Of a DNA stretch of 64,000 nucleotides, positions 17,699 to 25,127 are shown in pieces. Each line of letters opens with the position of its first letter. The first letter of the stretch is position 1. Made by a program: the position numbers and the translations under genes. The notes under the pieces were generated by a model. It had not been told where the DNA came from. It saw only the letters and a list, made by a program, of their open reading frames with translations, and did not search any database. Source of the DNA: Sphingobacteriaceae bacterium (lineage in GTDB: Bacteria; Bacteroidota; Bacteroidia; Sphingobacteriales; Sphingobacteriaceae); NCBI GenBank assembly GCA_029266635.1, contig JAQSWM010000001.1, positions 434,001 through 498,000 on the forward strand. Reading direction: 5' to 3'.

Positions 17699-18250
17699 AT
17701 GAAAATCCTTAAATACCTTTTCGCAGCAATTTTGATCTTTTCTGTCACGATCCCGGCAAGCGCTCAGGCCCAGGCTCAGGAAGTTGTTATCAACAATTTT
17801 ATAGTAAAGGAAAACCTGTTAAAAAATGACAAACTGGCCATCATCTCAGCCAACGGAGATGAGAAGCCGATTGAAGGAGTAAATGGCACTTTTCTGTTCA
17901 GCATTAATGGTTTCAAACAAGAACTAAGGTTTAACGACGGTGTGGCGGTGGCTCCTGTGCAAATTGATAAATCTACTTTTGTTTACATCAAACACACCAA
18001 TGATGCAGGCACGCACGCCAAGCTCTACTACGTTGTAAAAAAGGATGATAATCTGAACCCCATCAAGATAAACTGGCTTGTGCTTTTGCTGGTGCCTCTC
18101 GCTTTGATCATCCTCACCATGATGTTCCGGAAGTTTTTGATAATTGCAGGTGTACTGATAATTGCCCTGCTGATTTTCAATCACAACCAGGGATTAGGGA
18201 TTTCTACCTTCTTTGAGACGGTTTTTGACGGATTGAAGTCGATGTTTTAG
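17699..18250 (+). CDS. Exported/membrane protein of unknown function
   Basis: 183 residues. The start chosen is ATG 17699, 1 nt after the patatin stop (TAATATG); a longer frame runs back into the patatin gene and is not needed. An N-terminal signal peptide ends near ASAQAQAQ (residue 23). A beta-rich soluble segment follows, then two adjacent hydrophobic segments near residues 122-160 (WLVLLLVPLALIILTMMF and FLIIAGVLIIALLIF). I do not recognise the family. Tight coupling suggests it works with, or is regulated with, the patatin-barrel protein. Its stop overlaps the stop of the convergent TamL-like gene by 4 bp. Confidence 0.7.
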   Translation: MKILKYLFAAILIFSVTIPASAQAQAQEVVINNFIVKENLLKNDKLAIISANGDEKPIEGVNGTFLFSINGFKQELRFNDGVAVAPVQIDKSTFVYIKHTNDAGTHAKLYYVVKKDDNLNPIKINWLVLLLVPLALIILTMMFRKFLIIAGVLIIALLIFNHNQGLGISTFFETVFDGLKSMF

Positions 18251-20595
18251 AAAGGTAGCCCGATGCCAAAATTATACTGCACAAAGCGATACAGGTCAGG
18301 ATTGTTAGTTATCTCGTACGCGTCTTTAAACTCCTTGCGGCCGTTAAACAGATATTTAACTACCCACTCGCTGCGGCCATATTGAGGATCAATAAACTGC
18401 GGGTCGTGTATTTTCACACCTGCATCCAGGCGAATGACAAAATAATCCAGATCATACCGCAGTCCCGCACCAGCTCCGATAGCTAATTGCCGGAGGAAAC
18501 TGCCTGGCCTAAAGATCCCGTTCTCGCCGTTTTCGTTTGTGTATCGCCTGCGCCAGATGTTACCAAAATCGGTGAAGGTGGCGCCATTGAGTTTACCGCC
18601 AAACAGATTATCCGACAAACGAAAACGATACTCAAGATTGCCTTCAAACTTAATCTCACCCAACTGGTCCAAATTGCGCAAGTTTCTACGTGTCAGGGTA
18701 TCAGGTATGCTCGCCCGGTTGTATTTGCCAGGGCCCAATGTACGAGCCTGCCACGCCCGCACGCCGCTTGATCCGCCTGCGTAAAAATTCTTTTCGAAAG
18801 GAAGAACGCCAAAGTTGCCGTAAGAATAAATAATCCCCGGGTTAATCCTACCCACCAGCACCTTGTTTAGTCCTAGCTGCTTATAGTATCTCAGATCGAA
18901 TTCTGTCTTTACATACTGAAGATAGTCCAGCCCGAAAACTTTTCGTTCGCCTTTGTGCTTCAAATTCCCCAGGAAGTTTCCCGCCAAGTCAGCACTTGCC
19001 TTCAAATACATGAAGTCGGCAATGGTGTCGAGCTTAACCGAGTTATACGTGTACGTGTAAAGAGAACCGAAATTTACGTACTCACGCTGGTTGGCTTCCA
19101 CATAAAGCTGATAGCCTTGAGCCAACAGCGAATCCCTGAACACCCGGTCCAGGTTCCCTTTTCTATATTCGAGGTTGAAAGGCGTAAAACTATGCAGTTT
19201 GTATCGGGTCTCAACCCAATCGTACGTCAGGGAGTTGATGAATATCCGATTTTTGAAAGCATTCGGTTGGTCAAACAGTTGAACACTGCTCGCCAGGGTG
19301 GTATGAGGGATGCCATTTTCGCTGCGAACTTTGGTGCTAAAGGGAACTAAAAGCCGGGGGAAAACAAGGCTCGCCCCCAGCTGTACATCCCGGTTAAATA
19401 TCCTGCTGAAAGTCCGATTGCTCTGCTGTGAATCAAACAAAATCCCATAACGGGCTTTTACGTTCAATTGCTCGGCGCCACCAAACAGATTACGATTGGT
19501 GTACGTGTTCCCGATATTAAACCCGTTACGCCCGGAATTGAAGGTGTATTCTGCTTCAATACGATTGCTCATTTTTTTAAGAGGAACAACCGTAATTTTT
19601 GGCTTTAACGTTGTACTGTCGCTGCCCTTCACATACTCCATCTTTATGTTCCTGAACACATTCAAATCATACAGTCGGTTAGAGGTTAGGCGTTCCGCGT
19701 CAACATTGTATAGGTCGCCTTTATTCAGAAAAATATAATTGCTTATCCGTTTGGCATTGAAACGTTTTGAATAGTCATAATACACATACTGCGAGTCAAC
19801 AACGCTCCTGGCCGAATCTCCCTTGATGGTACCATCGCTTTGGGTGATCGTAATAAATGTGCTGTCTAGTGTGTAAGCCTGGTGGTAACTTTTCCCGGGA
19901 GGGTTAAATATTTGTAGCCTGAGGTCAGCCTGGCTTGAGTTTAAGTTAGTGTCGGCCCACACGTGGGTGAATTGAGCAATGAAATCGTAGTAGCCATTAC
20001 GTTTCATCAAATTGTTGATGTTGTTCACCTCCGCCAGGATAGAGTCTGCATCGTATCGAGCTTTGGGATGAAGGTGTGTAAAAGACTCCCTGTTGGAAAG
20101 ATAAAGATCTTTAACTGCCGAATCGGGAATATCAAACGTGATGTTGCGCAGGCGGAACATGGGGCCGCGGTCGGCGGTGAAGGTGATGTATGCCTTCTTA
20201 TTTTCAACCTTAATGTCGCTCTCCACTTCAGCTTTGAAGAAGCCTTTGGTCTGCAGATATTTTTGTATTTGCACCCTCGAGATTTCAACAAGCGTGCTAT
20301 CCAGAATATTCGGCGCCTCTCCTATTTTCTTGATTTTGTCTGTACGATACTTGCCGTTGCGGGTGTTAAATGTGTTATACAGTGCAAGTTTGAAGCGTGA
20401 ATTTGGGCGGATATCTTTTTGAACATACGCATATACCCGCTCTTGGTATTGCTTATCTATTCCCTCTAAAGTTACCTTTTTAACGAGCGCCTGATTTTCG
20501 TTCAGATATCGCGTGGCATTACATCCCGAGAGAATAACGAGCAAAAGCAGTATAATTGCAAGGGCAGAATATTGAACATTAGAAGATGCTTTCAA
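18247..20595 (-). CDS. tamL: BamA/TamA-family outer-membrane lipoprotein (TamL-like)
   Basis: 782 residues. The signal sequence ends in lipobox LSGC with Cys25, as in Bacteroidota TamL. POTRA-like segments cover about residues 30-330 (VKKVTLEGIDKQYQERVYAY), and the rest is an Omp85 barrel. A GGSSGVRAWQARTLGPG loop (VRGF-type lid motif region) is near residue 605 and the protein ends FNFGIGLPF-like (QYNFGIGLPF). TamL works with TamB in outer-membrane assembly or lipid transport; no adjacent tamB is visible. The start is a TTG at 20595: the frame has no ATG between the upstream in-frame stop and the signal sequence. Its first 10 nt overlap the divergent methyltransferase gene. Confidence 0.8.
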   Translation of the reverse strand: MKASSNVQYSALAIILLLLVILSGCNATRYLNENQALVKKVTLEGIDKQYQERVYAYVQKDIRPNSRFKLALYNTFNTRNGKYRTDKIKKIGEAPNILDSTLVEISRVQIQKYLQTKGFFKAEVESDIKVENKKAYITFTADRGPMFRLRNITFDIPDSAVKDLYLSNRESFTHLHPKARYDADSILAEVNNINNLMKRNGYYDFIAQFTHVWADTNLNSSQADLRLQIFNPPGKSYHQAYTLDSTFITITQSDGTIKGDSARSVVDSQYVYYDYSKRFNAKRISNYIFLNKGDLYNVDAERLTSNRLYDLNVFRNIKMEYVKGSDSTTLKPKITVVPLKKMSNRIEAEYTFNSGRNGFNIGNTYTNRNLFGGAEQLNVKARYGILFDSQQSNRTFSRIFNRDVQLGASLVFPRLLVPFSTKVRSENGIPHTTLASSVQLFDQPNAFKNRIFINSLTYDWVETRYKLHSFTPFNLEYRKGNLDRVFRDSLLAQGYQLYVEANQREYVNFGSLYTYTYNSVKLDTIADFMYLKASADLAGNFLGNLKHKGERKVFGLDYLQYVKTEFDLRYYKQLGLNKVLVGRINPGIIYSYGNFGVLPFEKNFYAGGSSGVRAWQARTLGPGKYNRASIPDTLTRRNLRNLDQLGEIKFEGNLEYRFRLSDNLFGGKLNGATFTDFGNIWRRRYTNENGENGIFRPGSFLRQLAIGAGAGLRYDLDYFVIRLDAGVKIHDPQFIDPQYGRSEWVVKYLFNGRKEFKDAYEITNNPDLYRFVQYNFGIGLPF

Positions 20596-21332
20596 AATCT
20601 CAAATAAGTTTTGTTAGATCATTACAGCTTAAAAAATTCAGGAGAGAATATAACCTCTTTGTTGTTGAGGGGATTAAATCTGTAATTGAATTTATTCATT
20701 CTGATTACTTTATTGACGCTATTTTCTGCACTGCTGATGCCTTGCCAAAGTTGGGCAAATTATCGAATAAAATAAAGCTAATCGAAGCTGCTGTCCCAGA
20801 CCTCCACAAGCTTAGCTCCCTAACCAGCCCGCAAGAAGCTATTGCGCTTGTACAGATCCCTTTACAAACCGCCGCGAAGCCCGAAAGTTTTGCAGATGCA
20901 TTTACCCTCGTGCTCGATTCCATTCAGGACCCGGGCAACCTGGGCACTATCATCCGCACGGCCGACTGGTTTGGATTTACACAGCTTGTTTGTTCAAATA
21001 ACACTGTAGATGCGTACAATTCAAAAGTTGTACAAGCAAGTATGGGTTCGCTTTCGCGGATAGAAGTGTATTACACAGATCTGGAAAACTTTTTAAAGGA
21101 TTTTCAAGGCAAGGTTTACGGAGCACTTCTGGATGGAGAATCAATTTACGAAACAAAATTTGCTACACGCGGGCTGCTTGTACTGGGCAATGAAGGGAAC
21201 GGCATTAGCCCTGAAGTTCAGAAACTGATAACCCATGCTGTTACCATTCCCGCGTTTGGGAAGGCGGAATCATTGAACGTGGCTATAAGTGCCGCCATCT
21301 TCTGTTCAGAGCTTAAAAGAAACACAAAATAG
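20586..21332 (+). CDS. TrmH/SpoU-family RNA 2'-O-methyltransferase
   Basis: 248 residues. The N-terminal substrate-binding part (LQLKKFRREYNLFVVEG) precedes a SPOUT domain with motif 1 DSIQDPGNLGTIIRTADWFG near residue 115, motif 2 LVLGNEGNGIS near residue 198, and motif 3 SLNVAISAAIF near residue 230. These enzymes methylate ribose in 23S rRNA or tRNA using SAM; the target base is not predictable here. The gene overlaps the 5' end of the divergent TamL-like gene by 10 nt, so each promoter must lie inside the other coding region. A second family member is at 38243-38803. Confidence 0.87.
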   Translation: MLSKSQISFVRSLQLKKFRREYNLFVVEGIKSVIEFIHSDYFIDAIFCTADALPKLGKLSNKIKLIEAAVPDLHKLSSLTSPQEAIALVQIPLQTAAKPESFADAFTLVLDSIQDPGNLGTIIRTADWFGFTQLVCSNNTVDAYNSKVVQASMGSLSRIEVYYTDLENFLKDFQGKVYGALLDGESIYETKFATRGLLVLGNEGNGISPEVQKLITHAVTIPAFGKAESLNVAISAAIFCSELKRNTK

Positions 21333-21334
21333 CT

Positions 21335-21364
21335 ATTGCCTTAAGAATTAATTTGCTATTTTTG
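21335..21364 (+). promoter_or_regulatory. Promoter of tRNA-Cys (ATTG-N18-TATTTTTG)
   Basis: ATTG at 21335-21338, 18 nt, then a perfect -7 element TATTTTTG at 21357-21364. The tRNA begins at 21382, 17 nt after the -7 element. Confidence 0.65.
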
Positions 21365-21381
21365 CAATCCTTTAAATAAAG

Positions 21382-21452
21382 GGTCGGATGGCCGAGTGGC
21401 TAGGCAGAGGTCTGCAAAACCTCCTACAGCGGTTCGAATCCGCTTCCGACCT
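21382..21452 (+). tRNA. tRNA-Cys (anticodon GCA)
   Basis: 71 nt. Acceptor GGTCGGA pairs with TCCGACC; the discriminator is U, characteristic of tRNA-Cys. The anticodon loop CTGCAAA is held by GAGGT/ACCTC, giving anticodon GCA. The T loop GGTTCGAATCC is intact. The CCA end is not encoded. A small basic protein gene begins 28 nt later with no terminator between, so both may be one primary transcript. Confidence 0.95.
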
Positions 21453-21480
21453 CAGGTTAAACTTATTAAAATTAAAAGCC

Positions 21481-21657
21481 ATGGGCGTTACACGTTTAAA
21501 AAGAAAAGACAGGAAGAATAAAACTACTTCACGTTTAGAAGTACAATTTTTGAAGTTGGGCCGCAACATCGAAATCGGCAGCCGCTCACAAGAATCTAAA
21601 ACAAGCCAGATTGCTAAAAACAACGAAGTGCTTGCACAGATTGAAGGCAAAAAATAA
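21481..21657 (+). CDS. Conserved small basic protein of unknown function
   Basis: 58 residues from ATG 21481, which follows the tRNA-Cys by 28 nt; an upstream in-frame start would read through the tRNA and is rejected. The N-terminus MGVTRLKRKDRKNKTTSRLE is strongly basic, followed by FLKLGRNIEIGSRSQESKT. There is no signal peptide or membrane segment. The composition suggests nucleic-acid or ribosome binding, but that is inference. I recall similar short proteins in related Bacteroidota without an assigned function. A terminator follows 19 nt after the stop. Confidence 0.7.
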   Translation: MGVTRLKRKDRKNKTTSRLEVQFLKLGRNIEIGSRSQESKTSQIAKNNEVLAQIEGKK

Positions 21658-21676
21658 GAGATTTGTTCTGCAAAGG

Positions 21677-21709
21677 AAAGCCTGGTTATGCAAATAGCCA
21701 GGCTTTTTT
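21677..21709. terminator. Rho-independent terminator after the 58-residue gene
   Basis: Perfect 9-bp stem AAAGCCTGG (21677-21685) / CCAGGCTTT (21698-21706) with a 12-nt loop, followed by T residues on the plus strand. It touches the end of the convergent FMN reductase gene and has A residues before it, so it could serve both directions. Confidence 0.8.
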
Positions 21710-22256
21710 ATTGGTCCTTGCCATTTCGGATCAAATACTCAAAGGCAGTCAGCAGCTTTTCAATCTCATCCAGAGTTTTCATGTCTGTGATCTCGCCAGC
21801 GTCGCTGATCTTCGTTTTCACGAATGGCACTAAGAGATGAGTTTCGTCTGTGACCTTCGCCTCGATGACCTGCAACGTACCCGAGAGTGATTGATGAGCC
21901 ATGTTTCCCGAAAGCGAGGCGGTGATCAAAGCTGTGGGCTTCTTAGAAAACTCCATCGACGAGACCGTCCAGTCGATGGCATTCTTCAACGTGCCGGGCA
22001 CGCCCATTGCATATTCCGGCGTACAAATCAGCACTCCATCACTTTGTGATATCCGCTTCCGAAACTCCGCCACAGCGGGATGCAGGTTAGCAGTATCCAT
22101 ATCGGGATTAAAGTGCGGGAGATCCGACAAACCTTCGTAAATAGTTATTGTAAATGCTTCAGGCCGCAGGCCGGCGATAGCCTTTATCAGGTTCAGATTT
22201 GATGAAGAACTTCGCGTACTGCCGGAAATTGCCAGGATATTGGCTTTGTTGTCCAT
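21708..22256 (-). CDS. NADPH-dependent FMN reductase (flavodoxin-like)
   Basis: 182 residues from ATG 22256; an in-frame TTG two codons upstream is less likely. The FMN phosphate loop ILAISGSTRSSSSNLNL is at residues about 7-23 and the isoalloxazine-binding TPEYAMGVPGTLKNAIDW near residue 80. This is the NAD(P)H:FMN/quinone reductase or azoreductase (PF03358) family. It is cytoplasmic, and the physiological acceptor is not predictable. It is convergent with the small basic protein gene and divergent from the DUF1801 gene, so probably a single-gene transcript. Confidence 0.87.
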   Translation of the reverse strand: MDNKANILAISGSTRSSSSNLNLIKAIAGLRPEAFTITIYEGLSDLPHFNPDMDTANLHPAVAEFRKRISQSDGVLICTPEYAMGVPGTLKNAIDWTVSSMEFSKKPTALITASLSGNMAHQSLSGTLQVIEAKVTDETHLLVPFVKTKISDAGEITDMKTLDEIEKLLTAFEYLIRNGKDQ

Positions 22257-22290
22257 ACTCAATTCACTAATTTAAAGGCTAATTATAAAC

Positions 22291-22638
22291 ATGCCTAGCC
22301 CTCTTGAAACATATTATCTGAAGAAAGCAGAGCCATATCAAAGCTGCCTGTTGGCCCTTAAGCAACTGATCTTAGGCCTTCATCCGGAGATAGTACATGA
22401 ACGCAAGTTCCAGATACCGTTCTTCAGCTATAAAGGCAAAAAGTTGGGCTACCTATGGCTTAACGGCAAAAAGCTGATGCTAGGTTTCTGCACCGATAAG
22501 TCCCTGCTGGAGTTTGAACCGCATGCCAAACCTAAGGACAAATATGAATCCATCCGCATTGACCCCAATGCCGATCTGCCGGTGGAATTAATCATCAGCA
22601 AAATAAAACAACTTCTTACCAGGATAGACAAGGCTTAA
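22291..22638 (+). CDS. DUF1801 domain protein
   Basis: 115 residues. The pattern PYQSCLLALKQLILGLHPEI, IPFFSYKGKKLGYLWLNGK and LLEFEPHAKPKDK fits the DUF1801 (YdhG-like, SufE/iron-chaperone-like fold) family. Its function is undefined; frataxin-like structural similarity has been noted for the family. It lies tail to tail with a CDGSH iron-sulfur protein, their stops overlapping by 4 bp. Confidence 0.75.
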   Translation: MPSPLETYYLKKAEPYQSCLLALKQLILGLHPEIVHERKFQIPFFSYKGKKLGYLWLNGKKLMLGFCTDKSLLEFEPHAKPKDKYESIRIDPNADLPVELIISKIKQLLTRIDKA

Positions 22639-22859
22639 ACCTTCCGCGGAGGCAAATCGAATGCTTTTGCATCGTGTTCAAAATGCCCCTTGTGCGATCC
22701 GTCGCAAAAAGGCTTGTTCTGCGAAAGCCCACAACGGCACACAGACACAACAGTGCGCCCCTGCAACCCATAAACATTTCCATCTTTATCCACTATTTCG
22801 AAGTCGCCGTCTATTTTAACCGAACCGTTGCTGTTGATCGTAAGCTTTGTTGTTGCCAT
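22635..22859 (-). CDS. CDGSH iron-sulfur domain protein
   Basis: 74 residues from ATG 22859; an upstream in-frame start would add five residues. The 2Fe-2S ligands are in CRCGLSQNKPFCDGSHKGH: Cys, Cys, Cys and His of the CxCx2(S/T)x3PxCDGxH signature. Such mitoNEET-like proteins are redox or cluster-transfer proteins. The N-terminal part (KLTINSNGSVKIDGDFEIVD) is short and beta-like. A TAGCTTTG -7-like element lies on the minus strand at 22872-22879. Confidence 0.9.
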   Translation of the reverse strand: MATTKLTINSNGSVKIDGDFEIVDKDGNVYGLQGRTVVSVCRCGLSQNKPFCDGSHKGHFEHDAKAFDLPPRKV

Positions 22860-23037
22860 AATTCTTTGCGGCAAAGCTAGGGAAAATACACCTCTTCTTT
22901 CTCAGTGGCGAACGTTCTGAGTTTAAGCGTACATCAGTTAACGGGAGTGAAAGTAATCAATGAAGCATTGACTTGAAAAAGGCTGTTGAAATCAGTTCTT
23001 CAATAATAAATATTAACTTGCTTAAAATTGGAAAACA

Positions 23038-24477
23038 ATGAAATTAACGATTCGCGATTTCGGACCAATTAAAGAAATAACTTTCGATTTATCGAAAGGT
23101 TTTCACTTAATATATGGCGCAAACTCAATAGGTAAGTCCTATTCGACATATTGTTTGTATTGTGTTATGAAAAACGTAACGCGAAGAATCCTTCCCTACG
23201 GGCGCTATTATTATAGAGACGAAAAAGAATTTGAATCTCAAAAAAGCACATTAAAGCCTATCTTAAAAAACGTTAAAAGTGGTAAAACAACTGAACTTTT
23301 GATGGACTTTGCGGCTTCTTTTGTCGAAGACCGGCTTCAAAGATTGTTGATGCCTGGGATCACATCTTCGCTATCAAGCACTTTTTCGAATTTGAATTTA
23401 CTTAAAAACGCAAAATCTGATACCCCATATTCGATCAGATTAAAGTGGGATGGCGACGACTATATCGACATTTTATCGGACGAGTTTGGTCTCCCTTATT
23501 TAGACAAAGTGAGGATTGCAAATAACTGGCAATTTCTTGAAAAAAAGACTAAATCCAGCAGGTATAGTTTGTTGATTGACGGAAAAATGGCTATAGGAGC
23601 ACCAACTGAAGAAGCATTTATACAAGACTTCATAGTTAAAATGGGGGAGTATGTGAATACGATATTATTTCAAATCTCTTGTAATATTACCGATGTTTAT
23701 TATTTACCAGCGTCGCGGTCAGGTCTATATCAAGCTTTAAGTTCTTTCACGCCTATTTTGGCTGAACTAACACAAAATCGCTTTTTTTTAAATAGCAAAA
23801 AGATAGAATTACCTTCATTATCAGAGCCATTATCCGATTACTTTCTCGACATTTCTACGATAAATAGGAAAGAGGTGAACTCAAAATATGACGACATAAT
23901 TAAAAATATCGAAGACAACATATTAGAAGGTTCGGTTAGGTTCGATGAAGAGACTCAAAAAATAAAATTCAAGCCAAAAAACCTAAATTTTGAACTTGAT
24001 ATTTCGGAGGTGTCTTCGATGGTTGCTGAACTGTCTCCTATTGTTATATTCTTGAGACATATTTTACACCACAAATTTTCACAAAATAGAGGCAACTTCT
24101 ACGAAGGAAGGTATTTGCAGCAGCGATTTGGCTACGAAGATAATTCCTACCAAATAATATTTATTGAGGAACCGGAAGCTCACTTGCATCCTGAAGTTCA
24201 AGTAAAACTCATGGAGATCTTTGCGGAGTTAATTAAGCATAAAATTAAAATTGTTATGACTAGTCACAGTAATTATATGTTTAATAAAATCAATAATATT
24301 ATTTTAAAGGATGATTTGAAAACCGACGAAATTGCTGTATACCAACTAATCAAAACGCCTTCAGGTAGTGTTGTCAACAGCGAGATGGATGTATCTGAAC
24401 ATGGAATAAACGACGCTAATTTCACCGATGTTTCTAAAAGGTTATACGAAGAACGTGTTAATATCTTAGAAGATTAA
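23038..24477 (+). CDS. OLD/AAA_15-type ATPase of a putative defence cassette
   Basis: 479 residues. Walker A GANSIGKS is at residues 27-34 after the start KLTIRDFGPIKEITFDL. The conserved YYLPASRSGL strand is near residue 222. A signature-like VSSMVAELSPIV lies near residue 330, Walker B FIEEPEAHLHPE is at 375-386, and the switch His410 is in TSHSNYMF. No TOPRIM or other nuclease domain follows, unlike full OLD proteins. ATPases of this SMC/OLD class are the sensor or motor subunits of several anti-phage systems (Septu, PARIS, Gabija). The gene is clearly more AT-rich than its neighbours and starts one nt before a partner gene with a nuclease-like motif. Defence is inference. Confidence 0.8.
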   Translation: MKLTIRDFGPIKEITFDLSKGFHLIYGANSIGKSYSTYCLYCVMKNVTRRILPYGRYYYRDEKEFESQKSTLKPILKNVKSGKTTELLMDFAASFVEDRLQRLLMPGITSSLSSTFSNLNLLKNAKSDTPYSIRLKWDGDDYIDILSDEFGLPYLDKVRIANNWQFLEKKTKSSRYSLLIDGKMAIGAPTEEAFIQDFIVKMGEYVNTILFQISCNITDVYYLPASRSGLYQALSSFTPILAELTQNRFFLNSKKIELPSLSEPLSDYFLDISTINRKEVNSKYDDIIKNIEDNILEGSVRFDEETQKIKFKPKNLNFELDISEVSSMVAELSPIVIFLRHILHHKFSQNRGNFYEGRYLQQRFGYEDNSYQIIFIEEPEAHLHPEVQVKLMEIFAELIKHKIKIVMTSHSNYMFNKINNIILKDDLKTDEIAVYQLIKTPSGSVVNSEMDVSEHGINDANFTDVSKRLYEERVNILED

Positions 24478-24478
24478 T

Positions 24479-24982
24479 ATGTTCTTGAAGATACTCGCTG
24501 ATAGTACATTAAACCAATTTATAGAGGATTCTTGTTGCGAAAATGGCATCTGCGTTGATTTTGATGAGAGTATAAGTAAAGAAGATCGGTTAATAATCAA
24601 AGTAGACAAGTTTTATAATAGCTTAAAAACGAAGGTACCAGCATCGCCCGATTGCTTGATTATCGTAAAATGTAAGAACAGTGGCTATTCGTTACATATC
24701 ATCGAACTTAAAAACATTCATAGTTCACAAGGCTTTGAATTATTGAATGTTTTGGAGAAATATCAAACATGTTTAGATGATTTTGTCTCAGTTAGATTTA
24801 AAGAACTTTTAATGAAAGATTATAAAGCAGTTAAACTCTACTTTGTTTCAAATCTTGATATTTACAAAAGAGATTTAGGTTTAAAATATGAGTTGCTTAT
24901 TAACTATCGAGTATCTTACAAAGAGAAACAATACCTTATCCGACCAATGTTGCCGACGCCAGCAATCAAAATGTGTTATTAA
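24479..24982 (+). CDS. Small partner protein with D...ExK nuclease-like motif
   Basis: 167 residues, starting 1 nt after the ATPase stop (TAATATG), so the two are certainly co-translated. I do not recognise the family. Residues 56-78 contain SPD58 then, after a beta strand, HIIE76LK78. This D-x(17)-E-x-K spacing on adjacent strands is the hallmark of the PD-(D/E)xK nuclease core. The rest is hydrophilic with a C-terminal beta segment; no signal peptide. Base composition is AT-rich like the ATPase. It could be the nuclease effector, or a non-catalytic adaptor if the motif is coincidental. Confidence 0.65.
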   Translation: MFLKILADSTLNQFIEDSCCENGICVDFDESISKEDRLIIKVDKFYNSLKTKVPASPDCLIIVKCKNSGYSLHIIELKNIHSSQGFELLNVLEKYQTCLDDFVSVRFKELLMKDYKAVKLYFVSNLDIYKRDLGLKYELLINYRVSYKEKQYLIRPMLPTPAIKMCY

Positions 24983-25127
24983 CCTGCTCATCCAACCCAG
25001 TTAGAAGTAAATCCATACCATTGTTTTTTGTCCACCGAATACTCTTGGCCGTATTAGGACCGCAATCAAATAGAATACTTTGTTTAAAAAGTTTAAGTTA
25101 TAAACTATTGATGATGCTACGTGAGTT

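Noticed and set aside
21388-21480. Extended N-terminus for the 58-residue protein
   Set aside because: The extra codons are the tRNA-Cys sequence; ATG 21481 is the natural start.
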